Origin: an uncultured Gammaproteobacteria bacterium
Lineage (GTDB): Bacteria; Pseudomonadota; Gammaproteobacteria; Pseudomonadales; Litorivicinaceae
Length of the DNA: 35,284 nt
Assembly: GCA_913057215.1 (NCBI GenBank)
Contig: CAJXNQ010000018.1
Span: forward strand, 1 to 35,284
Direction: 5' to 3'
Shown here: positions 18,658 through 27,440 of the stretch, in pieces
How the letters are laid out: every line of letters starts with the position of its first letter
Numbering within the stretch: the first letter of the stretch is position 1
Program-made: the position numbers and the translations under genes
The notes under the pieces: generated by a model
Told to the model about the DNA's origin: nothing
What the model saw: the letters and a program-made list of their open reading frames with translations, nothing else
Databases searched by the model: none

Positions 18658-19145
18658 CGTCGGCGTTTGTAGCGCGCGGCAATGAGTTGGGACTGCGTAT
18701 GGAAGTAGTGCTCGACACTGATTGTGACAAGCACAGCGACTAAGAGTCGTGCACTGAATACAAGCCAAACTGCTGTCGTCAATTCTCCAAATTGAGTCAC
18801 TGTGAGCACATCGATCAACAGATAGATCATCAAGTAGGCAATCACCACGCGAGTCATCAGCAGAACATGGCTGTTGGCGATCAAACAAAAGGCAAATAAG
18901 CCAATCACACACAGTGCCAACACCGCGCGCAGTTGGATGTATGGGAGCCACAGGCTGCCCTCGGCCACCGGGATATGAAATGCGCTTAAGATCTGAATCG
19001 GTTGCAGAATGGCGGTTAGATTGACCGGCACCGACACGACGATCAGACAGGCGGCAATGACATAAAAGTGCGCGCCCAAGCGATCCCAAATCCGTGCGAA
19101 AAAGAGCCGCTGTCCGCGACGATCTTCAGTGGTGTAGAGCTCCAT
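18654..19145 (-). CDS. Hypothetical four-helix membrane protein
   Basis: I do not recognise a family. The 163-residue product begins with a short charged segment (MELYTTEDRRGQRLFFAR), has about four hydrophobic helices (roughly 25-47, 66-88, 92-115, 122-145), and ends in a basic tail YKRRR. A strong AGGAGG site precedes the ATG. It follows the large surface protein by 17 bp, so it may be cotranscribed with it and the kinase. It converges on coq7 with a four-base overlap. Small inner-membrane proteins of this kind sometimes help a partner's export or signalling, but nothing in the sequence says so. Confidence 0.7.
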   Translation of the reverse strand: MELYTTEDRRGQRLFFARIWDRLGAHFYVIAACLIVVSVPVNLTAILQPIQILSAFHIPVAEGSLWLPYIQLRAVLALCVIGLFAFCLIANSHVLLMTRVVIAYLMIYLLIDVLTVTQFGELTTAVWLVFSARLLVAVLVTISVEHYFHTQSQLIAARYKRRR

Positions 19146-19162
19146 GCAGTGATCCTCCTTGA

Positions 19163-22100
19163 CTAAAAACGACGCTCGAGTGTCAGCTCCGTGCCGAGCT
19201 GACTGTGGCGAGCGTCCTCACCGATCAACGACCAACTCAAGGTGGTCGACTCATCCGAATTCAGAGCGCGTCTGTATTTCAGCGCATAGGTTTGAAACTG
19301 TCCGCCGTCTGTATCTTTTGTCCACTGTGCGAGGACATCCCAGAGACTTTGGCCTGACTGTATTCGGAGCCCGACACCCAGATCGAGCGCGTGTGTAAAA
19401 TGACTGGCATAGGGAGCGGTATAGGTGGTGTGAGTGGCATCCGCATAGCAGACGTTCAGATCACTGGCATCCTGAAAGGTGGTTTTGACCCCCATCTCAA
19501 AGCGCGGTGACCATTGGCTTGTCTCCCGTATCCAGCTGCGCTCCCCACTGACACCCAGCTTCACACTCGATGCCACCGCCGTCTGCTCCTGATAGGTCAA
19601 TGGATTCAAACCGCCCGTTTCGGTATAGCCACCAAGCGTTGTGACAGAGACATCACCGTCTGCAAACACAGACCACTGCATGTCGGCATCAGCGTCTGAC
19701 ATCCGGTAGTCATAACCCACCTGACCGAGCACTTGGAAGGCCTCGCGCGTGCCTTGATAAGCGACTGTTCCAGAGCGACGCAGCGTCTCCATGGTGAAAA
19801 CACCCAAGCCAACGACTGCCGACACATGTGCGTGCTGCCCGAGCTCGCGCTGTCCGTACACCTTGACATGTACAGCGTCACTTTTGACTTCGCTCGATTG
19901 ATCAACGTAGCCCGCGTCCTGATTTGAAAGACTGACAGCCGCACCTGCCACCCAATCTGAACTCACCCGCTGGTCATAGCCGACCGTCAGTTGTTTGATT
20001 TCGATGTCGAGATCCAGAGCGTCCGAGGCGCCGTCGCGCGAGCCAACGACGAGTGTGCCTGCACTCCAGAGCGCACTGTCATCCCCAAAGAGATCGCAGA
20101 CATCGGAGTTAAACCAATCCAAGAGACCGGCATGCGATGCAAATTGCGTGATGGCTGGGTTCTTGATGTCCAACTGCACACCTTGCTGTGAGACGGCTGT
20201 GCACTGTTCTGATCCGCTTTGTAAGGCCACCAACCGATCAGTCACCGGCGCCAATGTCTGTGCGGCTGTCTCGACCACATCATCAATACTGGATTGAGCC
20301 ACCTCATCCACAGGCATGGTGCTGATCGGATTGCCGCGTTCGACATCGACAAGGACCGACAGTGCCGATTGATTACCCGCCCCATCGGTTGCAACGACAG
20401 AAATCATGTAGCGGTTGTCACGGTTGTGATCATTGGGTTGTTCGGCGTTTGGAGCGTCATTCATCGTCAGACGCCCATCGACTGAAATCGAAAATAACGC
20501 CGCATCCATGGCTGATAATGACCAAGTCACAGGCTCATTGGCAGAATAGTAGGTGGGCTCCATCGATACACCAGACTCAACACTGAATTGAGTCGAGCCA
20601 GTAATCATAGGGGCACTGGCATCAGCAGGCGGTGACTCGCTCACATCAGTGACTGTGACTGAGATTGACTGGCTGCTGGTGTTGCCCGCTCCGTCTTCGG
20701 CTGTGACTTCGAGTAAATAGATATTATTGTTGTCGTCATCCGACGGTGCTTCGAAGTCGGGCGCGCCGCTGAACACCAGGTCGCTGCCGGAGACACTGAA
20801 CCGACTCATGTCTGCACCACCGGTGATCGACCATGTCACGGATTCATCGGCAGACAGGGTTAAAACCTCTGTGGTGTTCTCAGGAACTGAGGCGGTATTT
20901 GACGAAGTAATTGTCGGTGCTGTGGTGTCCGCAGGTGTTGACTCACTGACATCCGTAACTGTCACCGTGATCGACTGGCTGCTGGTGTTGCCCGCTGTGT
21001 CTTCAGCTGTAACCTCGAGTAAATAGACATTGTTACTGTCGGCATCCGACGGTGCTTCGAAGTCGGGCGCGCTGCTGAACGCCAGGTCGCTGCCGGATAG
21101 ACTGAACTGACCCACGTCAGCACCGCCGGTGATCGACCATGTGACGGATTCATCGGCTGCTAATGTCAGTACCGCCGTGGTGTTTTCGGGAACCGATGCA
21201 GTATTCGACGAAGTGATGGTGGGTGCTGTGGTGTCGGCGACTTCATCGTCTTCATTGGTCGCTCCAACCGTTATGTCACTGAGCGAGTCAAAGGCATCAT
21301 CTGACTGCGCGGGATCGACCGATAATGTAAGAGTGACAGACTGGTCGCCATCGAGGTCAGCGTCATCAACGCCAGTGATTGTGACGTGTTGCCCAATATT
21401 CCAGTTTCCTGATGTAAACGTGAGCGAGGATGGAGAGACCGTGGCCTCGGTTGAGTCTGACACACTGGCCTGAATCACAACATTGCTAAGCGGCTGAGAT
21501 TCAAGGGCGACCTCAACCGAATCGGTTCCACCAGCCTCAGTGGTTCGCGTTGAACCATCGGTTTCAACAACCATCAATCCCGGCAAATCATTGTCTGAAT
21601 TTGTAACGGTCACCACGTGGTCAGGTAAGCCATCGAACGCATCATCCGAGCTCGCATCATCGATAGACACTGTTACAGTGACTGACTGATCCCCATCGAC
21701 AGCCGGATCATTGACGCCCTGAACGGTGAAGGTTTGCGGTGTACCCCAGTTTGCCGAAGAAAATGTGAGCGACGATGGACTGACAGACACCTCAGACGTC
21801 TCGCTGCTTAAGGCCTGAATTGTGACGTGACTGTCCGGCTCAGCCGAAAGCGCGACCTGAATCGTATCTGAACTGCCGGATTCGTCCACAGCGGTCGAGC
21901 CGCCACTTTCAGATACTGAAAATCCAGCCGATTGAATCCGACTGCTCGCAAAGCAGCCGTCGAAGTTGAGCCCATTATTGGACGAAGAAAACAGAGAACC
22001 TGTGTCGGCCAGGCTCACTGTCGCCAGCGGAGGTGTGGTGACCTCCCCCACAATTGGAAGGTTGAAACTGACTGAGCCAACTGAAACGCTCGAATCACAA

Positions 22101-22558
22101 AGGCAGGCATCAATATGTGCTGTGCCCGCCGAGAGTACGCTCACAGATATATTAGAACCTGCGGTTCCGCTTGGCGGACCGAGAATCCCATTGGGATCGC
22201 GAACGCCTAAGCAGATTTCAGTGGACTCAACAGGGATATTGAGCCCAGCTGCTGTCAAAAAGACTCGGAAATCCTGAGTATTGACCGAAAGAATGTCTCC
22301 GCTCTGTGCATCAATATCGCCCAGTGAATTCGCCGAGAATGCGGTGTCAACGTCGGCATCAAGATTGAGAAGCGTGAGTGACGCGTTGATTTCAGACAGG
22401 CTCAGCGAACTGCCATCCGTATCAGTGATTGAGATGGGTACACTCACAGTGGTCTCAGGGAAATCGAGCGCCGCCGATGCAGTCGATGCAAGCGAAATAA
22501 GACCCGAGAAAAGAAGCCGCCTGCAAAGACGCGGCATCAGACAGCGTCGACTGGCCAT
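19163..22558 (-). CDS. Large autotransporter-type surface protein with Calx-beta-like and cadherin-like repeats
   Basis: Probable type V secreted adhesin of 1131 residues. A signal peptide ends near ASA (27-29). Residues 30-204 form an unrecognised domain with cysteines 116, 152, 154 and 202. Two Calx-beta-like repeats follow (about 205-323 and 325-438; SPSSLTF...W...VDGDQSV), then two near-identical 102-residue cadherin-like repeats (441-542, 543-644) and a divergent third (645-741), a linker, and an autotransporter beta-barrel (about 840-1131) ending in ELTLERRF, with the terminal aromatic needed for BAM insertion. The passenger is Asp/Ser/Thr-rich, with acidic loops that could bind calcium. 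It lies 14 bp after the kinase gene. Function as an adhesin is inferred from architecture. No strong ribosome site is seen; M8 is another possible start. Confidence 0.85.
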   Translation of the reverse strand: MASRRCLMPRLCRRLLFSGLISLASTASAALDFPETTVSVPISITDTDGSSLSLSEINASLTLLNLDADVDTAFSANSLGDIDAQSGDILSVNTQDFRVFLTAAGLNIPVESTEICLGVRDPNGILGPPSGTAGSNISVSVLSAGTAHIDACLCDSSVSVGSVSFNLPIVGEVTTPPLATVSLADTGSLFSSSNNGLNFDGCFASSRIQSAGFSVSESGGSTAVDESGSSDTIQVALSAEPDSHVTIQALSSETSEVSVSPSSLTFSSANWGTPQTFTVQGVNDPAVDGDQSVTVTVSIDDASSDDAFDGLPDHVVTVTNSDNDLPGLMVVETDGSTRTTEAGGTDSVEVALESQPLSNVVIQASVSDSTEATVSPSSLTFTSGNWNIGQHVTITGVDDADLDGDQSVTLTLSVDPAQSDDAFDSLSDITVGATNEDDEVADTTAPTITSSNTASVPENTTAVLTLAADESVTWSITGGADVGQFSLSGSDLAFSSAPDFEAPSDADSNNVYLLEVTAEDTAGNTSSQSITVTVTDVSESTPADTTAPTITSSNTASVPENTTEVLTLSADESVTWSITGGADMSRFSVSGSDLVFSGAPDFEAPSDDDNNNIYLLEVTAEDGAGNTSSQSISVTVTDVSESPPADASAPMITGSTQFSVESGVSMEPTYYSANEPVTWSLSAMDAALFSISVDGRLTMNDAPNAEQPNDHNRDNRYMISVVATDGAGNQSALSVLVDVERGNPISTMPVDEVAQSSIDDVVETAAQTLAPVTDRLVALQSGSEQCTAVSQQGVQLDIKNPAITQFASHAGLLDWFNSDVCDLFGDDSALWSAGTLVVGSRDGASDALDLDIEIKQLTVGYDQRVSSDWVAGAAVSLSNQDAGYVDQSSEVKSDAVHVKVYGQRELGQHAHVSAVVGLGVFTMETLRRSGTVAYQGTREAFQVLGQVGYDYRMSDADADMQWSVFADGDVSVTTLGGYTETGGLNPLTYQEQTAVASSVKLGVSGERSWIRETSQWSPRFEMGVKTTFQDASDLNVCYADATHTTYTAPYASHFTHALDLGVGLRIQSGQSLWDVLAQWTKDTDGGQFQTYALKYRRALNSDESTTLSWSLIGEDARHSQLGTELTLERRF
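20627..21238 (-). repeat. Two tandem 306-bp coding repeats
   Basis: Units 20933-21238 and 20627-20932 encode the two cadherin-like repeats, each 102 residues with no length change between them. The DNA is also similar over most of its length, for example GACTGGCTGCTGGTGTTG occurs in both exactly 306 bp apart. This suggests a fairly recent duplication and a site where copy number could change by recombination. A third, diverged unit (20336-20626 approx.) follows. Confidence 0.85.
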
Positions 22559-22572
22559 ATGACACCGCGCGC

Positions 22573-24756
22573 TTAAAGACAGGCGTTGACAGTGGCAATC
22601 AGCTCAGATCGCCGAATGGGCTTACTGCAATAGCCGGTAAAGCCATCAGCCAAAAATCGTGCACGATCTCCCTCAATGGCATTGGCGGTCAGTGCAATAA
22701 TCGGCAGTGTGGCACCGCGCGTGTCCTCAGCCCGGATCTGTTTGAGAGCGTCAGTCCCACTGAGCTCAGGCATCTGGATATCCATGAGGATCAGATCACA
22801 GGAGCTGTCGGCTTGATACATGGCGACTGCCTCGCGTCCATCATGGGCCATCCGTACATCTCCACAGCCCAACCGATGCAACAGCTTCGTGATCACCAAC
22901 TGATTGGTCGCATTGTCCTCAGCCACCAAGATCGAGAGCCCGTCAAAAGGTACGCCAGGCGTATCCTGATCGAGCGTACGAGCAGTGTCGGCTACGCGCT
23001 CGTTTTGGCTCTCAGCACATGCCAACCGAGGATGTTCAGATCGAGATTCAGAGACCGTGCCTAGCTCACCAAGCAGCGACTGCAGTGCAGGAATCAGTTG
23101 TTTTGCCCGTGCGGGCTTATGTAAAACGCGATCCGGTGCAGCCATTTTGAGATCATCCGAGTGCCCACCGCTGGTCAGGATCAGGATCGGCAAATCAGGC
23201 TGTAGCGAGCGGATCCGTGTGACCACGTCGGCTCCTGATAACCCAGGCATGTGATGATCGCAGATCACGCCATGCAAAGGCGTATCGAGAGCCAATACAC
23301 GTTCTGAGGCCGCAATGGCCTCAAAGCCATCGTGGGCTGCGATGACCTCGGCACCATGAGATTCCAACAAGGCGGTCAAGATCTTCAGATTCAAGGCAAT
23401 GTCATCCACCACCAAGATACGCGCGCCCTTGAGTGACACACCATCTACACGAGCATCACAACGCGCATCAGATGCTGTCGGCAATTTCAAAGTCACAGAG
23501 ATACAGGTGCCCTGATCGATCTCAGAGCGCACATCAATCTGTCCACCAAAGGCCTCAACCAATTGTGCAACGATGGACATACCAAGACCCGTCCCACCAT
23601 ATTTTCGGGTGATCGACGTATCAGCCTGACTGAATTTTTCAAACAGCCGCGCAATCTGTTCATCCGACATGCCAATCCCGGAATCCTCGACTTCGATCTG
23701 AATGCTCTCGGCATCGACTGCGCACAGGCGGATGCAGACATAACCGGATTCGGTGAATTTGATCGCATTACCCGCGAGGTTATAGAGAATTTGAGCGACG
23801 CGCGTGGGATCCCCAATGACCGCTGACGGAAAGGTGGGGGCCACCTCAACAATTAAATCAATCTGCCGATCGGCTGCTTTTTGTGCCAAGACCTCGGCGA
23901 CCTGTTCCACCTCTGTTTTCAAACAAAACCGAATCGCCTCATATTGCATCTGGCCGGCTTCGATTTTTGAAATATCCAGGACATCGTTGATGATGCCCAA
24001 TAACCCCTCAGCACTCGACAATAAGGTGTTGAGATACTCCCGTTGTTCGCTGCCAAGCGCCGTCTCACTTAAAAGCTCCCCCATGCCAATGACACCATTT
24101 AAGGGCGTCCGAATCTCATGGCTCATATTGGCAAGAAACTCAGACTTAAAGGCCGCCTCGGCGACTGCCTCGCGCCGGCGTGTCTCCAGTTCCGCCATGG
24201 CCTCACACCGCAGTTCACACTCCAGTTGGTACCGCCTGGCCGTAATCCGTGCTGTCATCTCGTTCATGACAACCGCGGCCAAGTCCTTGAGAAGGTCGAT
24301 TTGCTCGGTCGTCATGCCTTCGGCATGGCTTTTTTGATCAAGTACGCACAGAGACCCCAAGGTGATGCCGTCTGCATTTTGGATCGGTACACCGGCATAA
24401 AACCGAAGTCCCAGTTCGCCGGTCACCAAGGGGTTATCCTGAAACCTGGGATCGGCGGTCGCATCTGTCACCACCAAGAGCGCATCATCCGCCACCACAT
24501 AATTACAAAATGCCTGTTCGCGGGGTGTTTCAGAGGCCTCGATCCCGTAATGCGAGAGAAAAAACTGACGCTCGCGATCGACCAGTGAAATGGCACACAT
24601 GGGCATCTCAAGCAGTTTTGCTGCCAGTTGAGTCAGGCGATCAAACCGCGGCTCGCAGGCCACATCAAGGACCTCAAGTTGAGCCAAGGCCTCAAGGCGC
24701 TCCGCTTCATTTGTCGGCAAGGGGTAGTGTGGGTATGTCCAGCTCTGTGCATTCAT
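22573..24756 (-). CDS. Soluble hybrid histidine kinase: GAF, HisKA, ATPase and two receiver domains
   Basis: Cytosolic sensor kinase of 727 residues. A GAF domain (about 30-170, [18 protein letters not shown]) is followed by a dimerisation domain with phospho-accepting H213 ([11 protein letters not shown]), an ATPase domain with N330, DSGIGM (358-363) and GGTGLGMSI (387-395), a first receiver with D500, and a second with D659 (LMDIQMP) and K712. No membrane segment is present, so the signal is probably intracellular or diffusible. There is no Hpt domain in the protein; a separate Hpt gene at 25759 could complete the relay. It heads an operon with the surface protein and is divergent from the LysR regulator. 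The signal sensed is unknown. Confidence 0.93.
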   Translation of the reverse strand: MNAQSWTYPHYPLPTNEAERLEALAQLEVLDVACEPRFDRLTQLAAKLLEMPMCAISLVDRERQFFLSHYGIEASETPREQAFCNYVVADDALLVVTDATADPRFQDNPLVTGELGLRFYAGVPIQNADGITLGSLCVLDQKSHAEGMTTEQIDLLKDLAAVVMNEMTARITARRYQLECELRCEAMAELETRRREAVAEAAFKSEFLANMSHEIRTPLNGVIGMGELLSETALGSEQREYLNTLLSSAEGLLGIINDVLDISKIEAGQMQYEAIRFCLKTEVEQVAEVLAQKAADRQIDLIVEVAPTFPSAVIGDPTRVAQILYNLAGNAIKFTESGYVCIRLCAVDAESIQIEVEDSGIGMSDEQIARLFEKFSQADTSITRKYGGTGLGMSIVAQLVEAFGGQIDVRSEIDQGTCISVTLKLPTASDARCDARVDGVSLKGARILVVDDIALNLKILTALLESHGAEVIAAHDGFEAIAASERVLALDTPLHGVICDHHMPGLSGADVVTRIRSLQPDLPILILTSGGHSDDLKMAAPDRVLHKPARAKQLIPALQSLLGELGTVSESRSEHPRLACAESQNERVADTARTLDQDTPGVPFDGLSILVAEDNATNQLVITKLLHRLGCGDVRMAHDGREAVAMYQADSSCDLILMDIQMPELSGTDALKQIRAEDTRGATLPIIALTANAIEGDRARFLADGFTGYCSKPIRRSELIATVNACL

Positions 24757-24790
24757 GTCTCAACCATCCGTGGCAGTCAGACATCAAACC

Positions 24791-24808
24791 GTAATGAGCG
24801 GTCATTAC
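24791..24808. promoter_or_regulatory. Perfect inverted repeat 1 in the kinase/LysR gap
   Basis: GTAATGA (24791-24797) and TCATTAC (24802-24808) are perfect 7-bp arms with a 4-bp GCGG spacer. It lies 35 bp upstream of the kinase ATG and 77 bp before the regulator ATG. A dyad of this size between a LysR-type gene and its divergent neighbour is a plausible binding site, perhaps autoregulatory. Confidence 0.5.
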
Positions 24809-24826
24809 AGTTCGGCGGCAACATTG

Positions 24827-24845
24827 GTTCACAAGGAGTGTGAAC
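24827..24845. promoter_or_regulatory. Perfect inverted repeat 2 in the kinase/LysR gap
   Basis: GTTCACA (24827-24833) and TGTGAAC (24839-24845) are perfect 7-bp arms around AGGAG. Its centre is about 36 bp from that of the first repeat, and it is followed by a -10-like TATAAA (24855-24860) for the regulator gene, which lacks a good -35. The half-site TGTGA also resembles half of a CRP/Vfr site (TGTGA-N6-TCACA), but the arms are inverted relative to it. Confidence 0.5.
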
Positions 24846-24884
24846 TGAGTCACGTATAAACCACTGACTGAGCAAGGACGCAGG

Positions 24885-25898
24885 ATGGTCACCACCGAGA
24901 ATCCACAACATCTGCAATTTTTTGCAGAACTCTTTCGTCTGCGCAGTCTCAGAGCCACCGCGCGTCACTTTCAGGTCGGCCATGGCGTCATCAAGCGGGC
25001 CGTCCAACAACTCGAAGACAGCTTTGGCCAGCCCTTGATTCAGCCGGGTCATCCGCTGATATTTACAGATCTCGGAACGCGCCTTGGTCATCGCCTTCTT
25101 AATGACCACACGCATTGGCAGCAACTGCAAACCGATCTCGATCAGCTCAGAGCAACACCCACACAGATCGTCATTGGCATTCCGAGCTCTGAATACAGTC
25201 AAACGCTCTACACTCACCTCGCCAAGCTTGATCAATCCAATCCAGACTTTTGCCTGCAATTTGTCAGCGATGCTTCCATGCATCAGGTTGAATCAGGCGC
25301 TGTGCATGTGGCTTTGGTGATTGATCGTCCGGCACATCAGGCATCGATTGCGAACCAGGATGTGATTGGAGGCATCCGGATCGATATTGAGCACAGCCTG
25401 TTTGAAGGTCGTTTAAACCGCGATCATCGGCTGCTGGGCGGCCATACGGAATTGGAATGGGAACAACTCGCATCGCAACCGTTTCAAGATGTGGCTGTGG
25501 AGTGCACACCCTGCATTGGTCCGCGCTTAGAGCGTGACCGGAGTCTTCTGGCCTCACTGGGTCAGGGCGTTGCCTGCTTACCAACGGCCTACCACGCACA
25601 CGACCCAACCTTGCAAGAACTCGCAGGCATTGCGCGCTTTCCGCTCTACAGTCTGCATTTGGTCATGCATCGGGCGTTTCGCAACTCACCCGCTCATCAG
25701 CAAGTACGACAGCATCTGATCAGCATCCTCACAGAAGACACACAGGTCCCGGCTTCACTCAGTCTGAGTCAATCCAAGCGACGAGGCACTCGAGCTCCGC
25801 TTCAAAAGCGACGAGCATCTCCTCAAATGCACGACATACCGCCTGATCGATCTGGGTTGATTGCTCAATGTCCCGAAACCGCTTCGATGCCATCGTAA
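24885..25898 (+). CDS. LysR-type transcriptional regulator with a run-on tail
   Basis: DNA-binding regulator of 337 residues. The N-terminal winged helix-turn-helix (about 8-66) fits the LysR pattern (LRSLRATARHFQVGHGVIKRAVQQLEDSFG), followed by an effector-binding domain from about 92 (TQIVIGIPSSEY). LysR proteins are usually near 300 residues; here the folded part seems to end at about 290 and the last 46 residues (292-337), rich in Arg/Ser/Pro, are read through the antisense of the Hpt gene. It probably controls the divergent kinase operon and itself. The ATG at 24885 follows an AGGA-like site. The effector is unknown. Confidence 0.85.
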   Translation: MVTTENPQHLQFFAELFRLRSLRATARHFQVGHGVIKRAVQQLEDSFGQPLIQPGHPLIFTDLGTRLGHRLLNDHTHWQQLQTDLDQLRATPTQIVIGIPSSEYSQTLYTHLAKLDQSNPDFCLQFVSDASMHQVESGAVHVALVIDRPAHQASIANQDVIGGIRIDIEHSLFEGRLNRDHRLLGGHTELEWEQLASQPFQDVAVECTPCIGPRLERDRSLLASLGQGVACLPTAYHAHDPTLQELAGIARFPLYSLHLVMHRAFRNSPAHQQVRQHLISILTEDTQVPASLSLSQSKRRGTRAPLQKRRASPQMHDIPPDRSGLIAQCPETASMPS

Positions 25899-26091
25899 AC
25901 CCAAGCATCCCGGCAATGGACAGCAACTGATGTGCGCCGCGGCGGACGGCTTCCTCAGTCATCCATCCTTTGCGTGCCTGACAGACCGCGTCCTGAGCTG
26001 CTTTCAAGACCTCTACCTGCTCAGGCCTCGGAAAATCCGCAAAATTTTCAGACCAGATACCGAGGTCATGCTCCCACATCCGCTTAGGCAA
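25759..26091 (-). CDS. Histidine phosphotransfer (Hpt) domain protein
   Basis: Single-domain relay protein of 110 residues. The Hpt signature is visible around H54 in GAHQLLSIAGMLGF followed by LRDIEQ-like FRDIEQ; the usual HxLKG lysine is leucine here (HQLLS). Helical composition fits a four-helix bundle. It overlaps the response regulator gene by eight bases, and its 3' 140 bp overlap the LysR gene on the other strand. It likely accepts phosphate from the receiver of the hybrid kinase, or exchanges it with the adjacent regulator; this pairing is inference. Confidence 0.8.
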   Translation of the reverse strand: MPKRMWEHDLGIWSENFADFPRPEQVEVLKAAQDAVCQARKGWMTEEAVRRGAHQLLSIAGMLGFTMASKRFRDIEQSTQIDQAVCRAFEEMLVAFEAELECLVAWIDSD

Positions 26092-26458
26092 CCCGGTCCA
26101 GCAGCGTTTTCAGCTTGAAATGAATCGCCGGTTTGGACAGTGGCTTGTACAAAAACTCAGAGGCACCACGTGCCTCATACAGCACCCGCGTGCGCTCTGA
26201 GGTATCGGCTGTAAAGACCACCAACTGCGCTGCTTTGAGGTGAACCATCAAATGATCCAAAATCTCATAGCCGGCGATCCCATGCACATCATGGTCGACC
26301 ACCAATAAGTCATACCGACGGCGCTTTAATTCATCCATCGCCTCAGTTGGCGTATCGGCGACATAGACTTTCAAACCCATCGCATGGCAACAACCGGCTG
26401 CGAGTTTCAGTGCAACAGGATCGTCATCAATGACCAAACAATTACGCTGCGAATACAC
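26084..26458 (-). CDS. Single-domain response regulator
   Basis: 124-residue receiver domain without an output domain. Acidic pocket IDDDP (10-14), phospho-accepting D55 in LLVVDHDVHG, threonine T83 and lysine K105 (YKP) are all in place. It starts with GTG and has AGGAGG eight bases ahead (26468-26473). Free receivers act as phosphate shuttles or sinks in relays, or bind a target protein directly as CheY does. It precedes and overlaps the Hpt gene, so it is the first of a two-gene unit. Confidence 0.9.
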   Translation of the reverse strand: MYSQRNCLVIDDDPVALKLAAGCCHAMGLKVYVADTPTEAMDELKRRRYDLLVVDHDVHGIAGYEILDHLMVHLKAAQLVVFTADTSERTRVLYEARGASEFLYKPLSKPAIHFKLKTLLDRVA

Positions 26459-26583
26459 CCTTGAGTCCTCCTGAATCCATTGGGCGATCCAGTGTTACGC
26501 TGCCATGTGACAAATCCATGAACGCATCTTTGAAAAACGTCGTAGTACTCAGGTGCTGTGGTTCAGTTTCACCACCGGGGAAC

Positions 26584-27015
26584 TCACGCGTGAGCCACAT
26601 CCTCAGAGACCGTGACGCGATGTGAGAGGGCTACACCGGCCTCTTCGAACATTTTGGAAGCTGAGCAGTATTTTTCAGCCGACAAACTGACGGCACGCTC
26701 AACTTTGGCATGATCAAGACCTTGCCCACTGACAGTGAAGTGCATCACCACCTCGGTGAACACGGCCGGTACGGTATCGGCACGCTTGGCTTCAAGCGCA
26801 CATTCACAGCCGCTGACCTGCTGGCGCTGTTTTTTTAGGATGGTCACGACATCAAAGCTTGCGCAACTGCCAAGTCCCATCAGGATCAACTCCATGGGAC
26901 GTGGTCCGAGGTTCCGTCCACCGTGATCAGGTGACCCATCGACCACAAGTGCATGCCCAGAGCCGCTCTCAGCCACAAAGGCCACCTCTTCATGCCAACG
27001 CACACGTGCTTTCAT
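26584..27015 (-). CDS. OsmC/Ohr-family peroxide reductase-like protein
   Basis: 143-residue thiol protein of the OsmC family. The paired cysteines C51 (GLGSCASFDVV) and C117 (KYCSASKM) that reduce organic peroxides in the family are both present. The gene at the same relative position in Pseudomonas, near the trp genes, is also OsmC-like. I start it at the ATG at 27015, which overlaps the upstream stop as ATGA and gives the usual MKARVRW beginning; the frame opens four codons earlier. It is the last gene of the trp-containing unit. Substrate is unknown. Confidence 0.9.
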   Translation of the reverse strand: MKARVRWHEEVAFVAESGSGHALVVDGSPDHGGRNLGPRPMELILMGLGSCASFDVVTILKKQRQQVSGCECALEAKRADTVPAVFTEVVMHFTVSGQGLDHAKVERAVSLSAEKYCSASKMFEEAGVALSHRVTVSEDVAHA

Positions 27016-27440
27016 TGTGTGATCCACTCCTTCAATTGCGTCAGCTCACGCGCCAGTTCCGGTTCATGCATCTGCAATAACTGACGTCGGGCGCCGTCTT
27101 GCGCTCTCCGCGTTTCGCCATCCAACTTTGCCCGCGCCTCACCATAGGGCATGGCCAAGATGTGATCAGAGACTGTTAATAGACTTTGACTCTCAAGGTG
27201 CTGTGACCACTCCGGAAAACGCCCGTCGAGCAAGACCCGAATCCGTAACAAACATTCGGATCGATCCACCTGCGCGTCCAAATACGAACCGATCAGGATT
27301 ACGATACTCTGCGCGGCATCCTCTCGACTGGCCGCCGTCTCAGATTCGAGCGCGCGTACTTGACGCGTTAATGACCAGGCATACCACCCGAGGACCGCGA
27401 CCACGGTCAGGCCGCCGAGGCCTAGCGCCCACCACACCAT
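27012..27440 (-). CDS. DUF2489-like membrane-anchored protein
   Basis: 142-residue protein with one N-terminal membrane helix (about 4-22) and a charged, helical cytoplasmic part (about 25-142). The sequence (IVILIGSYLDAQVDRSECLLRIRVLLD) resembles the uncharacterised DUF2489 family found in Pseudomonas relatives; no function is known. The ATG overlaps the trpC stop by one base (TGATG) and its own stop overlaps the osmC start, so it is embedded in the operon. A TTG one codon earlier is an unlikely alternative. Confidence 0.7.
   Translation of the reverse strand: MVWWALGLGGLTVVAVLGWYAWSLTRQVRALESETAASREDAAQSIVILIGSYLDAQVDRSECLLRIRVLLDGRFPEWSQHLESQSLLTVSDHILAMPYGEARAKLDGETRRAQDGARRQLLQMHEPELARELTQLKEWITQ

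Noticed and set aside
26459-26583. Terminator after osmC
   Set aside because: A weak GTGGT...ACCAC repeat lies after the stop, with no adjacent T-run; the only T5 is farther downstream and without a stem.
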